Assembly (NCBI GenBank): GCA_030917725.1
Contig: JAUPUE010000034.1
Coordinates: 1 to 40,150 of the forward strand
DNA: 40,150 bases
Source of the DNA: Patescibacteria group bacterium
GTDB taxonomy: Bacteria > Patescibacteriota > Minisyncoccia > Phycocordibacterales > EsbW-18
Direction: 5' to 3'
Below are positions 30,592 to 39,750 of this stretch, one piece after another. A model generated the notes under the pieces. That model worked only from the letters and a program-made list of their open reading frames with translations, searched no databases and was not told where the DNA came from. The translations under genes were made by a program, and so were the position numbers. The stretch's first letter is position 1; each line of letters starts with the position of its first letter.

Positions 30592-32871
30592 CTACTCAAA
30601 ATGCACCTCGCCTCGCTCGGCGAGGGCTTTTTGTAATTCGGGATATTTCTTAAGGAATACGTCTGATTCGACGATTCGTTTTGCTTCGGCACGCGCAGCT
30701 TCAACAAGCTTGAGATTCTTGAGCGCTTCCATACCGATATCGGAGACACCCCACTGTTTCTTGCCCGAAAGATCCCCAGAACCGCGGAGCATGAGGTCGT
30801 GCTCGGCGAGCTCGAATCCATTGGCGGCTTTGGTGAGTGCTTTGAGACGATCGAGCGTCGGTTGTGACTTGGATTCGGTGAAGAGATAACAATATGCCTG
30901 GTGATTACTGCGGAGAACGCGGCCGCGGAGCTGGTGGAGCTGTGAGAGACCAAAGCGCTCGGCACCTTCGATGAGGATGATCGTCGCATTCGGCACGTTC
31001 ACACCAACCTCAACGACTGATGTTGCAACGAGGATCTTGATCGAGCCTTCGGTGAACGCTTTCATCATGTCTTCTTTCTTTTCCGATTTCATCTTGCCGT
31101 GGAGCACACCAACCGAGAACTCGGGGAAGACCTCTCGCGCGAGACGCTTGGCTTCTTCTTCAACAGACTTTGCTTGGAGTGCCATCTCGTCGGTCTCGTC
31201 CGGTGCGTCGATGCGCGGGCAGATAACGTATGCCTGTCGTCCTGCTTCCAATTCTTGTCGTAGGTGTTCATACACTTCTTTGCGTCCCGAAGGCGGCACG
31301 TTCTTTGTGATGATCGGTTTACGTCCTGGTGGCATCACATCAAGCAGCGTGAGATCGAGGTCTCCATATATGGTGAGCGCCAACGTGCGCGGGATCGGTG
31401 TCGCGGTCATGCTTAAAAGGTGTGGGAGGTTCTTGTCTTTGCGTGCCAAGGCCGCGCGCTGTTTGGTGCCAAAGCGGTGCTGCTCATCGATGATGATGTA
31501 GGCGAGATGTTTCCATTCGACCGTCTTTTGAATGAGCGCATGCGTGCCGATAAGGATTGGGATCTCACCGTTCGCGACCCATTTCAACAATTGAGAGCGA
31601 GAGATATTGGTCCAGCCGTTTGGGTTAAGTTTGGACGGGAACTTTTTGCAGCCCGATGACGTGATGAGTGCAACGTTAATCGGCAGTCCACGATAGAGCT
31701 CAACAAACGATTCAAAATGCTGTGTCGCCAAAATCTCTGTTGGTGCCATGAGCGCAACCTGCAAGTTGCCGAAGTCTTGTTTGCCATCAGCAACCTGCGC
31801 CATTTTCTGCAAATCAGATTTCTTTGGGAATGCTGGACCGCTTTGAACCATCTTGGGTGGGCGTGTGGTGACAACAGCAAAGCTCGTTGCTGCTGCGACG
31901 AATGTTTTTCCCGAACCGACGTCTCCTTCGAGGAGGCGTGACATCGCGCGCGTGCCTGCAAAGTCAGCAAAGATGTCTTCGAGCGCTTTTGACTGCGCGG
32001 ATGTTGGTTTGAAAGGGAACTTGGAGAGGAAACCATCAACACTTTCTTTTGTTGGGCGAATGTCCCACGTTGGGAGCGAGTCGGTCATGTGTCGCTCCTG
32101 CTGTTTTTTGAGTTGGATGAAGAAGATTTCTTCGAATGCAAATCGTTTACGCGCCGCGTCAGCATCTTTGTTGTTCTCGGGCGCGTGAATCCACACGAGC
32201 GCTGTGCCAAGCGATGGGAGATTGAGACGTTTGAGAACATCGGCAGGCAGAGGATCGACAATCTGTTTCCCCGCCTCTGGCGGGACCCCGCTGGAAGCGG
32301 TGGCGAGCGCTCCGCCTTTGATGAGCTTTTTAATCGCGTAGTAGATCCAGCGCGAGGTGACACCACGGCTCTCGGGATAGACAGGGAAGAGTGTCCCGGC
32401 TGTTGGCTCGCCGTGTTCATCTCCATCCTCTTGAACAAAGAGCGAGTCGGTTTCGTCAGGAATCACCGATGCGTGCGTTATTGCGGGGTTCGACAGATAG
32501 AATTCACCACTGCGCTCCGAGATTGTTCCCTCGACTTTCACCGTTGCGCCTTCGGGGAACATCTTTGCGATGTAGGGTTGATGGAACCACACGGCTTTCA
32601 CTTTGCCGCTCACCGTGTTGATGGTCGCCTGTGCCATCGGGATCTTCGACTTCCATCCTTTTGAAACTTTTGCTTTCGAGATTGTTCCGTAGAGCGTTAC
32701 CTTTTGTCCTTTTGCGAGACTTCCTGTTTGCGTCGCGCCTGAGAGATCGTCGTATCGGGCAGGGAAGTGATAGAAGAGATCGCGAACAGTCGTAACACCA
32801 AGACGCGTGAGCGCTTTGGTGTGGGATTCGTCCACGCGCAGGGTCTCACTGAGCTTGTCGGAGAGATTCAT
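30592..32871 (-). CDS. recG: ATP-dependent DNA helicase RecG
   Basis: A 759-residue RecG, which remodels stalled replication forks and branched DNA. The N-terminal wedge/OB region begins LTRLGVTTVRDLFYHFPARYDD. The helicase core has Walker A GDVGSGKTFVAA near residue 316, the motif Ia APTEILATQH, DEQH box IIIDEQHRFG, SMTATPIPRTL, ATSVVEVGVNVPNA and QLRGRVLRS. About 35-40 extra residues sit between Walker A and motif Ia, and a repeat-derived ATASSGVPPEAG insert lies near residue 195. Start ATG 32871 follows TACAAT by six bases; the longer frame to 32934 has no support. Confidence 0.95.
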   Translation of the reverse strand: MNLSDKLSETLRVDESHTKALTRLGVTTVRDLFYHFPARYDDLSGATQTGSLAKGQKVTLYGTISKAKVSKGWKSKIPMAQATINTVSGKVKAVWFHQPYIAKMFPEGATVKVEGTISERSGEFYLSNPAITHASVIPDETDSLFVQEDGDEHGEPTAGTLFPVYPESRGVTSRWIYYAIKKLIKGGALATASSGVPPEAGKQIVDPLPADVLKRLNLPSLGTALVWIHAPENNKDADAARKRFAFEEIFFIQLKKQQERHMTDSLPTWDIRPTKESVDGFLSKFPFKPTSAQSKALEDIFADFAGTRAMSRLLEGDVGSGKTFVAAATSFAVVTTRPPKMVQSGPAFPKKSDLQKMAQVADGKQDFGNLQVALMAPTEILATQHFESFVELYRGLPINVALITSSGCKKFPSKLNPNGWTNISRSQLLKWVANGEIPILIGTHALIQKTVEWKHLAYIIIDEQHRFGTKQRAALARKDKNLPHLLSMTATPIPRTLALTIYGDLDLTLLDVMPPGRKPIITKNVPPSGRKEVYEHLRQELEAGRQAYVICPRIDAPDETDEMALQAKSVEEEAKRLAREVFPEFSVGVLHGKMKSEKKEDMMKAFTEGSIKILVATSVVEVGVNVPNATIILIEGAERFGLSQLHQLRGRVLRSNHQAYCYLFTESKSQPTLDRLKALTKAANGFELAEHDLMLRGSGDLSGKKQWGVSDIGMEALKNLKLVEAARAEAKRIVESDVFLKKYPELQKALAERGEVHFE
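32269..32304 (-). repeat. In-gene repeat encoding ATASSGVPPEAG (recG)
   Basis: A GC-rich near-palindromic stretch (CCCCGCCTCTGGCGGG on the plus strand) inserted in frame into recG. About 24 bases match the repeat at the start of cmk in the same frame. This resembles coding palindromic elements known from other small-genome bacteria. Confidence 0.5.
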
Positions 32872-32934
32872 ATATCTATTGTAGCTGATGGGAGATGAGA
32901 TAGTTTTTAAGCTCTTGACAAAATGTCCGACCAC

Positions 32935-32962
32935 TTGACTTATGCTTTAAAAGCGTTATAAT
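32935..32962 (+). promoter_or_regulatory. Sigma-70-type promoter
   Basis: TTGACT (32935-32940) and TATAAT (32957-32962) are separated by 16 bases. The leader to the first gene is about 110 bases. A second TTGACA lies just upstream at about 32915. Confidence 0.8.
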
Positions 32963-33080
32963 ACAAGGTAGAGTTTCAATTCTGTTCCGCTTTGGTCCTT
33001 ACCAAAAGAATGCTCAGAAATTATTGAGTTGAAGTCATAGACTTCCAACAGCTTTCGACGCCCTCAAGGAGGGGGCCACA

Positions 33081-33983
33081 ATGAAGAAAGTCTCTCGCGT
33101 AGTTGCTCTCGTGCTTTTGTTGGCGATGGCACCCATCGCCGCATCGGCGACTGAGGGCTTCTCGATGGCCCTCACGGATTCGTCCGGTGAGAAGGTCATC
33201 GAGTTGAAGCGGTTTTTCGCTCAGTTCGACTGGCGGAGTGACGGAAGTGGTGACACGATTCGTCGTGTCCGCCCGTTGCTCTACCTGGGCCACGGCACCT
33301 GCCGTGGCAAGGTGGAGATGAACTTGGCGGCCACCGAGGTCGCAAACGACGCCAATGGAAATTGGTTGGAGATCGCCACTCTTGAGTGCGCGGTTTCTGC
33401 CAACACCACTGTGTCGGTGGGCCGGCTTTTCTTGTCCGGTCCTCGTTCGACTCCTCCGCCATTCCTCTTGAGGACGGTGGAGTACCCAAAGTCGAACACG
33501 TTTGCCGCGTATGCGTACGGAGTGCAACTCCAACGCACATTTGGTGAATGGAATTTCGTCGTCGACGTTACCGGCGATTCTGGCCGGCAGTTCAATGACG
33601 ACGGCAACTTCGATCGAATCGAATCGTCTTTCCGGATCGGGCGCAAGCTCGGTTCGGTGGGAACGCTCTCATTCACGTCACAGCTTTCTCGGGACTTTAC
33701 CCGGGTCGGCCTCGACTGGATGAGTTCCTCAGACCAGAAGCTCAATGTGTGGGCCGGCGTCTACTACGACGACGGCACCACCGAGAAGCTGCTCGGGATG
33801 GCACAGGTCTCTTATCCGCTCGGACGGTACATCCGTCCGCACGTGATGTGGGACCATCGCCCCGATGGTTCGGAAGAATGGACCGTCGGCACAGAAGTTT
33901 TTGTCACCCCGCACGTTCGCGTGCTTGGTGACTACGAAACCCGTGCTGACCGAATCCTCGCTCGGCTACAGTTCCACTGGTAA
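33081..33983 (+). CDS. Exported outer-membrane beta-barrel-like protein 1
   Basis: A 300-residue protein with a signal peptide (MKKVSRVVALVLLLAMAPIA then ASA cleavage) and a mature part made of alternating polar/hydrophobic strands separated by Asp/Gly/Asn turns. It ends RILARLQFHW, with aromatic or hydrophobic residues at alternate positions and a terminal aromatic, as in Gram-negative outer-membrane barrels recognised by the BAM machinery. An AAGGAGGG Shine-Dalgarno sits nine bases before the ATG. It heads a three-gene unit. A true barrel would be surprising in a CPR cell, so it may act on, or originate from, a Gram-negative partner (inference). No specific family recognised. Confidence 0.7.
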   Translation: MKKVSRVVALVLLLAMAPIAASATEGFSMALTDSSGEKVIELKRFFAQFDWRSDGSGDTIRRVRPLLYLGHGTCRGKVEMNLAATEVANDANGNWLEIATLECAVSANTTVSVGRLFLSGPRSTPPPFLLRTVEYPKSNTFAAYAYGVQLQRTFGEWNFVVDVTGDSGRQFNDDGNFDRIESSFRIGRKLGSVGTLSFTSQLSRDFTRVGLDWMSSSDQKLNVWAGVYYDDGTTEKLLGMAQVSYPLGRYIRPHVMWDHRPDGSEEWTVGTEVFVTPHVRVLGDYETRADRILARLQFHW

Positions 33984-34004
33984 CGACCCCAAGGAGGGGA
34001 AGCG

Positions 34005-34715
34005 ATGAAGCTCAACAAGCTCGTGTTCATTCTCGTGCTCGCCATCGTGGCGGGTATCACCGTCAACAGCGCTTCGGCGCAGACCAACTACACCGTCACC
34101 ACGAAGCTCATCGACAAGTACTTGGGATCGAACGGAGGGGTCTTCTTCGATGGCCCCGTCGTTCAGTCCGATGTTCTCAGATGCTTCGAAAACGGCATCT
34201 GTGCCAACCTCTGGGTGTCGCGAGGTGATCGTGGCCAGTGGGGTGAGGAGACCGATTCCGAGGTCGACATCAACGGTGAGTGGTCGGATGAGAACTTCAA
34301 CGTTGGCATCCTCTACATCTTCTCGCCACCGTCAGCGAGCAACGTTCTCAACCTGTACGCCACGGCGACGACCGACGAGCTCGTGGGTGGTGTCAGGGCT
34401 TACTTCAAGCTCGAGCACTATCTGGCGATGGAAGGAAACGACCCGGGTCGCGGGTCGTTCACACACCTCGGCCTCAAGGGTGATAGGACGCTCGGCAACT
34501 TCAACTTCGGTTGGACGGTCGAGGTGTTCTATGACACCGGTGCGTTCGGATTCTCCGATGGCACCTTGGCCGCCGCGAAGGCGACGCTGCTCTATGATTT
34601 CGGTCAGCTTTCGCTCGGGCCGATGATCAAGGCGACGACGCCCATCCACATCGCCAACGACGACGGTCGCGAGTTCGACTATGCGGTCGGCCTCGTCAGC
34701 CAGTTCACCTTCTAG
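34005..34715 (+). CDS. Exported outer-membrane beta-barrel-like protein 2
   Basis: A 236-residue protein with a signal peptide (MKLNKLVFILVLAIVAGITV, cleavage after ASA) and a strand-rich mature domain with repeated Gly/Asp turns (FNVGILYIFSP, LGNFNFGWTVEVFYDTG). It ends REFDYAVGLVSQFTF, with alternating hydrophobic residues and a terminal Phe, the classic outer-membrane barrel signature. A strong AAGGAGGGG motif precedes the ATG, 21 bases after the first barrel-like gene. Composition is GC-rich compared with leaderless neighbours. It is probably a paralogue or partner of the upstream protein; function unknown. Confidence 0.7.
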   Translation: MKLNKLVFILVLAIVAGITVNSASAQTNYTVTTKLIDKYLGSNGGVFFDGPVVQSDVLRCFENGICANLWVSRGDRGQWGEETDSEVDINGEWSDENFNVGILYIFSPPSASNVLNLYATATTDELVGGVRAYFKLEHYLAMEGNDPGRGSFTHLGLKGDRTLGNFNFGWTVEVFYDTGAFGFSDGTLAAAKATLLYDFGQLSLGPMIKATTPIHIANDDGREFDYAVGLVSQFTF

Positions 34716-34725
34716 GAGGTGCTCC

Positions 34726-34902
34726 ATGCAGACCTTCTTGATCATCCTCGCGGTGGTCTACGTCATCGGCGGATGCTGTGCGGTTTGGGTGGAAGAGTCA
34801 CTTCACTTCACTCACAAGCCCGGCCGCATGGCCCGCCGATTCATCCTCTGGCCGATTAACCCGATGTGGGCGATCGCCATCACGTTTCCTCGCGATTACT
34901 GA
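34726..34902 (+). CDS. Small single-pass membrane protein
   Basis: A 58-residue protein with an N-terminal helix (LIILAVVYVIGGCCAVWV) and an aromatic, basic second half containing a weaker hydrophobic stretch (ILWPINPMWAIAITF). AGGAGGT lies seven bases before ATG 34726, overlapping the previous stop region. It is the third gene of the barrel-like unit and ends before a terminator. No family recognised. Confidence 0.65.
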   Translation: MQTFLIILAVVYVIGGCCAVWVEESLHFTHKPGRMARRFILWPINPMWAIAITFPRDY

Positions 34903-34947
34903 GCATTCTGAACGTATCAAAACAGCCCCCAAAGGACGGGGCAAAAG

Positions 34948-34985
34948 AGGGCCGGTTTCGCTTCGTGCGGACCGGTCCTTTCTCT
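34948..34985 (+). terminator. Rho-independent terminator
   Basis: AGGGCCGGT pairs with ACCGGTCCTT around a GC-rich inner loop, followed by TTTCTCT. It ends the barrel-like operon. Confidence 0.75.
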
Positions 34986-35054
34986 ATCTCGACGAAGCTT
35001 TGGCGGAGGCGGATTCTCTTTTCCACAGGCCATCCCCAGCCCAAAAGCTCTTTC

Positions 35055-35082
35055 TTGACACAGGTCTTTTTATGAGTACAAT
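35055..35082 (+). promoter_or_regulatory. Promoter of the 16S rRNA locus
   Basis: TTGACA (35055-35060) and TACAAT (35077-35082) are separated by 16 bases. The transcript would carry a leader of about 265 bases with several hairpins (CGGCGCTT/AAGCGCCG, CCGGTG/CACCGG and a palindromic repeat at 35259-35287) before the mature 16S. Confidence 0.8.
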
Positions 35083-35258
35083 CTAGGGCTCCGGTCAGGG
35101 GATTTTTTATTGCCTGGTCGGGCTGCGTACTTTGATAATCAAATATGTAGATTGAGTACAAGATTTTCGGCGCTTCGAATAAAGCGCCGGAGTACTCGTC
35201 TATTCCTAAACATATCCGGTGTGTATGAGCTACGCACCGGACCAAGGGATGAAAGAGG

Positions 35259-35287
35259 ACCCTCCTTCGCGTAAAGCTTCGGAGGGT
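35259..35287. repeat. Palindromic repeat in the 16S leader
   Basis: ACCCTCC/GGAGGGT encloses CTTCGCGTAAAGCTTCGG-type sequence, a member of the dispersed palindrome family. A weaker relative lies at 34993-35009. Confidence 0.6.
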
Positions 35288-35307
35288 GAATGCAACTATG
35301 ATTCGTT

Positions 35308-35333
35308 GTGTTTTTTCTTTTGTTCTGCTCAAT
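35308..35333 (+). other. 5' half of the 16S precursor processing stem
   Basis: TTCTTTTGTTCTGCTCAAT (35315-35333) is exactly complementary to ATTGAGCAGAACAAAAGAA at 37052-37070; wobble pairs extend the helix to about 26 base pairs. This is the long-range stem normally cut by RNase III. It shows that both ends of the 16S locus belong together. Confidence 0.85.
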
Positions 35334-35355
35334 TATGAAACATGGTGACATGTTT

Positions 35356-36918
<1,563 letters not shown>

Positions 36919-37051
36919 GTCAAATGACAAAATGCTCTGATCCCGAAAGGGTAGGAGTTTAGGCGGTCGATATCATGTGCCTCAATTGAGCATGTGATGG
37001 ATCATGATTGAAGATCCTACGAAACAATCTAGACACTCGGGAAAGACTGAG

Positions 37052-37077
37052 ATTGAGCAGAACAAAAGAAAGGACAT
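37052..37077 (+). other. 3' half of the 16S precursor processing stem
   Basis: Complementary to 35308-35333. About 135 bases of trailer with several inverted repeats lie between the end of helix 45 and this element. Confidence 0.85.
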
Positions 37078-37094
37078 ATTTCGATACCAAAAGG

Positions 37095-37116
37095 CCGCCT
37101 AACAAGGCGGTTTTTT
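37095..37116 (+). terminator. Terminator of the 16S transcript
   Basis: The CCGCC/GGCGG stem around TAACAA is followed by TTTTTT. No 23S gene follows. Confidence 0.85.
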
Positions 37117-37131
37117 GCTACCTCAGGGTAC

Positions 37132-37159
37132 TTGACAGCAGTCTTTTGGATGTTATAAT
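37132..37159 (+). promoter_or_regulatory. Sigma-70-type promoter
   Basis: TTGACA (37132-37137) and TATAAT (37154-37159) are separated by 16 bases and lie about 32 bases before the first start codon of the four-gene mini-operon. Confidence 0.85.
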
Positions 37160-37197
37160 GTAATCTGAACAGTACCTTAACTCTGGGGGAGAGAATC

Positions 37198-37356
37198 GTG
37201 GAGCAATTCGATTGGCCAACTTTTGTTGGCAGGGTACTCATCGCCGTCACGGCATTTGGTATCATCCTTCGTTTTCTGTTCTTGCTGGGCGCTCGTAGCG
37301 CTCGGTGGGCAGAAGACAACAAACCGAAACTCACGAAGGCAAAGGAGAAGCTGTGA
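37198..37356 (+). CDS. Mini-operon protein 1: 52-residue membrane protein
   Basis: A 52-residue protein starting at GTG 37198 behind GGGGGAGAG. A single membrane helix (about 9-31, FVGRVLIAVTAFGIILRFLF) is followed by a basic tail (KPKLTKAKEKL). Its stop overlaps the next start in GTGA, indicating translational coupling. It is the first of four short genes on one transcript between the 16S gene and tRNA-Ile. No family recognised. Confidence 0.6.
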   Translation: MEQFDWPTFVGRVLIAVTAFGIILRFLFLLGARSARWAEDNKPKLTKAKEKL

Positions 37357-37586
37357 GAGCTGCCGTCTCAGGTATCGGCATGAAACTCATGCCGAGCGAT
37401 TTGCTGGAGGAGGCGAAAGCGAACGAGCCGTTCGCTGTCGTTTCATCTCCAGCATGTGATTGTGGACACATCCTTGCGGATGATTTCACCGCACACCACT
37501 TCACGTGTAAGTCACTCTGGAAGATCATCCAGCTTCCGAGTGGTTCCAAGAGAGTTCACACCGGACTGATCAAGGGGGTCTCATGA
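37353..37586 (+). CDS. Mini-operon protein 2: small Cys/His-containing protein
   Basis: A 77-residue soluble protein starting at GTG 37353 behind AAAGGAG. It contains ACDCGHILADDFTAHHFTC, a Cys/His cluster (CxCxH...HHxxxC) that could bind a metal ion such as zinc. The C-terminus is basic (GSKRVHTG). It overlaps its upstream neighbour by four bases and its downstream neighbour by four (ATGA). Function unknown. Confidence 0.6.
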   Translation: MRAAVSGIGMKLMPSDLLEEAKANEPFAVVSSPACDCGHILADDFTAHHFTCKSLWKIIQLPSGSKRVHTGLIKGVS

Positions 37587-37717
37587 TTCCGATTCTCATC
37601 GTCGTCATCGGTACCATCGCGTTCGTCGCGATGGCCAAGTACCTCAACCGTCGGGACGACAAGCGCCTCGCGCGCCGTCTCCCGCCTAACCAGCGCCACT
37701 TCTTCACGGGGCGCTAA
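37583..37717 (+). CDS. Mini-operon protein 3: 44-residue membrane protein
   Basis: A 44-residue protein with an N-terminal membrane helix (MIPILIVVIGTIAFVAMA) and a strongly basic tail (KYLNRRDDKRLARRLPPNQR). It overlaps the previous gene in ATGA, and AAGGGGG lies eight bases upstream. Too short for family recognition. Confidence 0.6.
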   Translation: MIPILIVVIGTIAFVAMAKYLNRRDDKRLARRLPPNQRHFFTGR

Positions 37718-37726
37718 GGAGAAGCC

Positions 37727-38011
37727 ATGAAAGTGGCCAAACTGATCGTTGTCGTCTGCAAGGCCGGGATCTTCGGAGTGCTTGTGTGGTTCGCTGCGCT
37801 TCTGTTGGCGGCTGTGAACAGCACACCCACTGTGGCTCAGCAGAATCGTTTCGACAGAGAGATGCCGTCGAATATCCTCTATGTCGAGGACGAGGTCGGT
37901 CTCTGCTGGGCGCACTTCTTCAAGTACGGCCAGTGGGTCGACGTCGAGCCGATAGCGTGCACTCCACGAGTGTTGGCTCACCTCGACAAGCACGGCTCGC
38001 CTCTGCGGTGA
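37727..38011 (+). CDS. Mini-operon protein 4: exported or anchored 94-residue protein
   Basis: A 94-residue protein with an N-terminal hydrophobic segment (about 4-29, AKLIVVVCKAGIFGVLVWFA) that may be a signal peptide cleaved near VAQ or an anchor. The short external domain contains two cysteines (CWAHFFKYGQW and IACTPRV) that could form a disulphide. AAGGAG lies seven bases before ATG 37727. A strong terminator follows. No family recognised. Confidence 0.62.
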   Translation: MKVAKLIVVVCKAGIFGVLVWFAALLLAAVNSTPTVAQQNRFDREMPSNILYVEDEVGLCWAHFFKYGQWVDVEPIACTPRVLAHLDKHGSPLR

Positions 38012-38041
38012 CCATCACCGACCGGTTCGATTCCGGTCAAT

Positions 38042-38080
38042 GCAGTCCGTCCCCTCGGGGAACGGGCTGCTTTATTTTTT
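38042..38080 (+). terminator. Rho-independent terminator
   Basis: GCAGTCCGT pairs with ACGGGCTGC around CCCCTCGGGGA, followed by TTTATTTTTT. It ends the four-gene mini-operon. Confidence 0.9.
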
Positions 38081-38082
38081 CA

Positions 38083-38111
38083 TTGAGAATATGGGCGCTT
38101 TTTGGTATAGT
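38083..38111 (+). promoter_or_regulatory. Promoter of tRNA-Ile(GAU)
   Basis: TTGAGA (38083-38088) and TATAGT (38106-38111) are separated by 17 bases, ending 16 bases before the tRNA. Confidence 0.7.
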
Positions 38112-38127
38112 CTCCTCGCTAGGTAAT

Positions 38128-38201
38128 GCGCGTGTAGCTCAGCTGGTTAGAGCACGTCACTGATAATGACGAGGTCATAGGTTCGAATCCTATCACGCGC
38201 A
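38128..38201 (+). tRNA. tRNA-Ile with GAU anticodon
   Basis: Complete cloverleaf: acceptor GCGCGTG/CACGCGC, D arm GCTC/GAGC, anticodon stem CGTCA/TGACG with loop CTGATAA (anticodon GAT), and T arm ATAGG-TTCGAAT-CCTAT. CCA is not encoded. This tRNA often lies in the 16S-23S spacer; here it is about 1.2 kb after a lone 16S gene, with its own promoter. Confidence 0.95.
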
Positions 38202-38221
38202 CTTTAGTTAATCTTTATTTT

Positions 38222-38731
38222 ATGAAGAAAATCATATTCGCTCTCGGTATCGTCCTCATTATTCTGGGCGCTTGGTTCTTTATGCGGCCTAAGGAGACAG
38301 TCACCCAAGACAACCTTGGCCCTAACCCTGTCTCTGCAAAAGAAACCAAAGTCGGGGATCGAGTCGGAGCGTTTGAGGTTTCAGAGATGCAGGTAGGCCC
38401 TACATCTATCACAGCAACATTTGTTGGCACAGCTACAGTCAACGTTGTTTGTTCATACGGTGATATGTTTGGGTATGTTTGTACGCCTGATGACGAGTCG
38501 GCAAAACAAGCGATTCCAAGATTTACAGAACTTGCAGATATTGGAAGCCAAAAATCTTTCTCTGTTATTGGTGAAGGTACTCCATTTGATTCTTTTAAAA
38601 AGAACTTCGAGATCGCCTCAGGTGCTAATGGGTCATCAGTTCCTCTGCGCATAACAATCACCGATTATGTGACTCGTTCCGGAGATACTACCATTATGTC
38701 CCGCGCAAGATTGGTGGAGGTGGTTGAATAG
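38222..38731 (+). CDS. Membrane-anchored exported hypothetical protein
   Basis: A 169-residue protein with an N-terminal signal anchor (MKKIIFALGIVLIILGAWFF) and an external strand-rich domain (VGAFEVSEMQVGPTSITATF, then VPLRITITDYVTRSG), beta-sandwich-like in appearance. It has two cysteines (VVCSYG and YVCTP) that could form a disulphide. It lies 20 bases after tRNA-Ile, with a TTAATC box eight bases before its ATG and no Shine-Dalgarno, so it follows the leaderless grammar. No family recognised. Confidence 0.65.
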   Translation: MKKIIFALGIVLIILGAWFFMRPKETVTQDNLGPNPVSAKETKVGDRVGAFEVSEMQVGPTSITATFVGTATVNVVCSYGDMFGYVCTPDDESAKQAIPRFTELADIGSQKSFSVIGEGTPFDSFKKNFEIASGANGSSVPLRITITDYVTRSGDTTIMSRARLVEVVE

Positions 38732-38758
38732 CGCTTGTTGATTTTTTATTTAAAAGAT

Positions 38759-38782
38759 CAGCTGCACCCGGGGGTGCAGCTG
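38759..38782 (-). terminator. Terminator of the methyltransferase gene
   Basis: CAGCTGCACCC pairs with GGGTGCAGCTG. On the minus strand it is followed by ATCTTTT; the plus-strand side lacks a T run. Confidence 0.7.
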
Positions 38783-38809
38783 GGACTTCGCGCGATACTG
38801 TGCGGAAGC

Positions 38810-39577
38810 TTACTTGGTCGCGAGGACCTGATAGAAGGCCCTGTATCCGATTGACCCCGATGCGTTGCAGGCGATAAGTACATCCTGGGTCATGAGCTGG
38901 TGGAACACGCGCGTCGTCACGAAGCCTTCCTCCTTAAGCTGTTTGGGGAACAGAGAGGCCGGATGGTACCACACGGTTGAATCGAAGATGTTGCCCTCCG
39001 AATCAACGTAGCGTTCTGCGAACCGCTGACTCTGCGTCATCGGTGCGGTCTCCATCGCCTCATACTGCACCCAGGATGCCTGACCCGTTCGTGCCGGACT
39101 GTCCGCCTGAAACAGATCGGGGTGCATTATGGAGACGATCAGGCGACCCCCATACTTGAGTACCTGGTAGGCTTCTCGAAAGAAGCTCTGGCACTCTTCT
39201 GGGGAGTCATGGATGAGGACCGCGATGCAGGCGATGCGGTCGAACGACTCAGACGGGTACGGCAACTCCTTGGTGATGTCGGCTTCATCATAGATGATGC
39301 CGAGGGGCTCGAGCGTCTCGTGTTCGCGGGCGCGGGAGAGCATCGTGGGGCTGCGATCACAACCCAACACTACCGCTCCGTGGTCGCGAACCAGTCTTCG
39401 GGCGATAAAACCCGAACCGCATCCAGCGTCGAGAACGACTTCGCCGGGTTGCGCGTCGAGAATCTTCAGCGAAGGCAGGCGACCGAGGTGGTCGCCAACA
39501 ACGGTGAGACGGTCGCCTTTACCCGTCCACATCACTGCAGAACTGGATTCATAAGGCAGGGTTTCGTCGGGATTCAT
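38810..39577 (-). CDS. SAM-dependent class I methyltransferase
   Basis: A 255-residue Rossmann methyltransferase. Motif I is VVLDAGCGSGFIARRL, motif II ends VVLGCDRS, and FDRIACIAVLIH plus LKYGGRLIVSIMHP supply the later motifs, as in small-molecule (UbiE-like) methyltransferases. The substrate is unknown. I choose ATG 39577 because AAAGGA lies eight bases upstream; ATG 39586 overlaps that motif. It has its own TTGACT-N16-TAAAGT promoter and terminator and a GC-rich style, so it belongs with the self-contained Shine-Dalgarno cassettes. Confidence 0.88.
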   Translation of the reverse strand: MNPDETLPYESSSAVMWTGKGDRLTVVGDHLGRLPSLKILDAQPGEVVLDAGCGSGFIARRLVRDHGAVVLGCDRSPTMLSRAREHETLEPLGIIYDEADITKELPYPSESFDRIACIAVLIHDSPEECQSFFREAYQVLKYGGRLIVSIMHPDLFQADSPARTGQASWVQYEAMETAPMTQSQRFAERYVDSEGNIFDSTVWYHPASLFPKQLKEEGFVTTRVFHQLMTQDVLIACNASGSIGYRAFYQVLATK

Positions 39578-39614
39578 GTGTTCCATCCTTTCAAGGTTGT
39601 GGCGGTCCACGGGT

Positions 39615-39642
39615 ACTTTACATCACTTTTCAATATAGTCAA
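39615..39642 (-). promoter_or_regulatory. Sigma-70-type promoter
   Basis: On the minus strand TTGACT (39637-39642) and TAAAGT (39615-39620) are separated by 16 bases, upstream of the methyltransferase gene. Confidence 0.7.
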
Positions 39643-39750
39643 CGTACGTTTCTCTCTTTGAAATGGTACGCGCACAGAAGTCGATTGTTCGATATACTCA
39701 CCAAACGGGCACGTGGCGGAACTGGACTTATAACTTTTCCGAGGCTAAGT

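Noticed and set aside
34778..35086. 102-codon frame over the 3' end of the barrel operon
   Set aside because: It is a shadow of the 58-residue gene in another frame and crosses a terminator and the rRNA promoter.
38020..38038. tRNA T-arm-like stretch GACCGGTTCGATTCCGGTC
   Set aside because: No matching acceptor stem, D arm or anticodon arm is visible upstream; it overlaps the region just after a small gene and may be a relic or chance hairpin.
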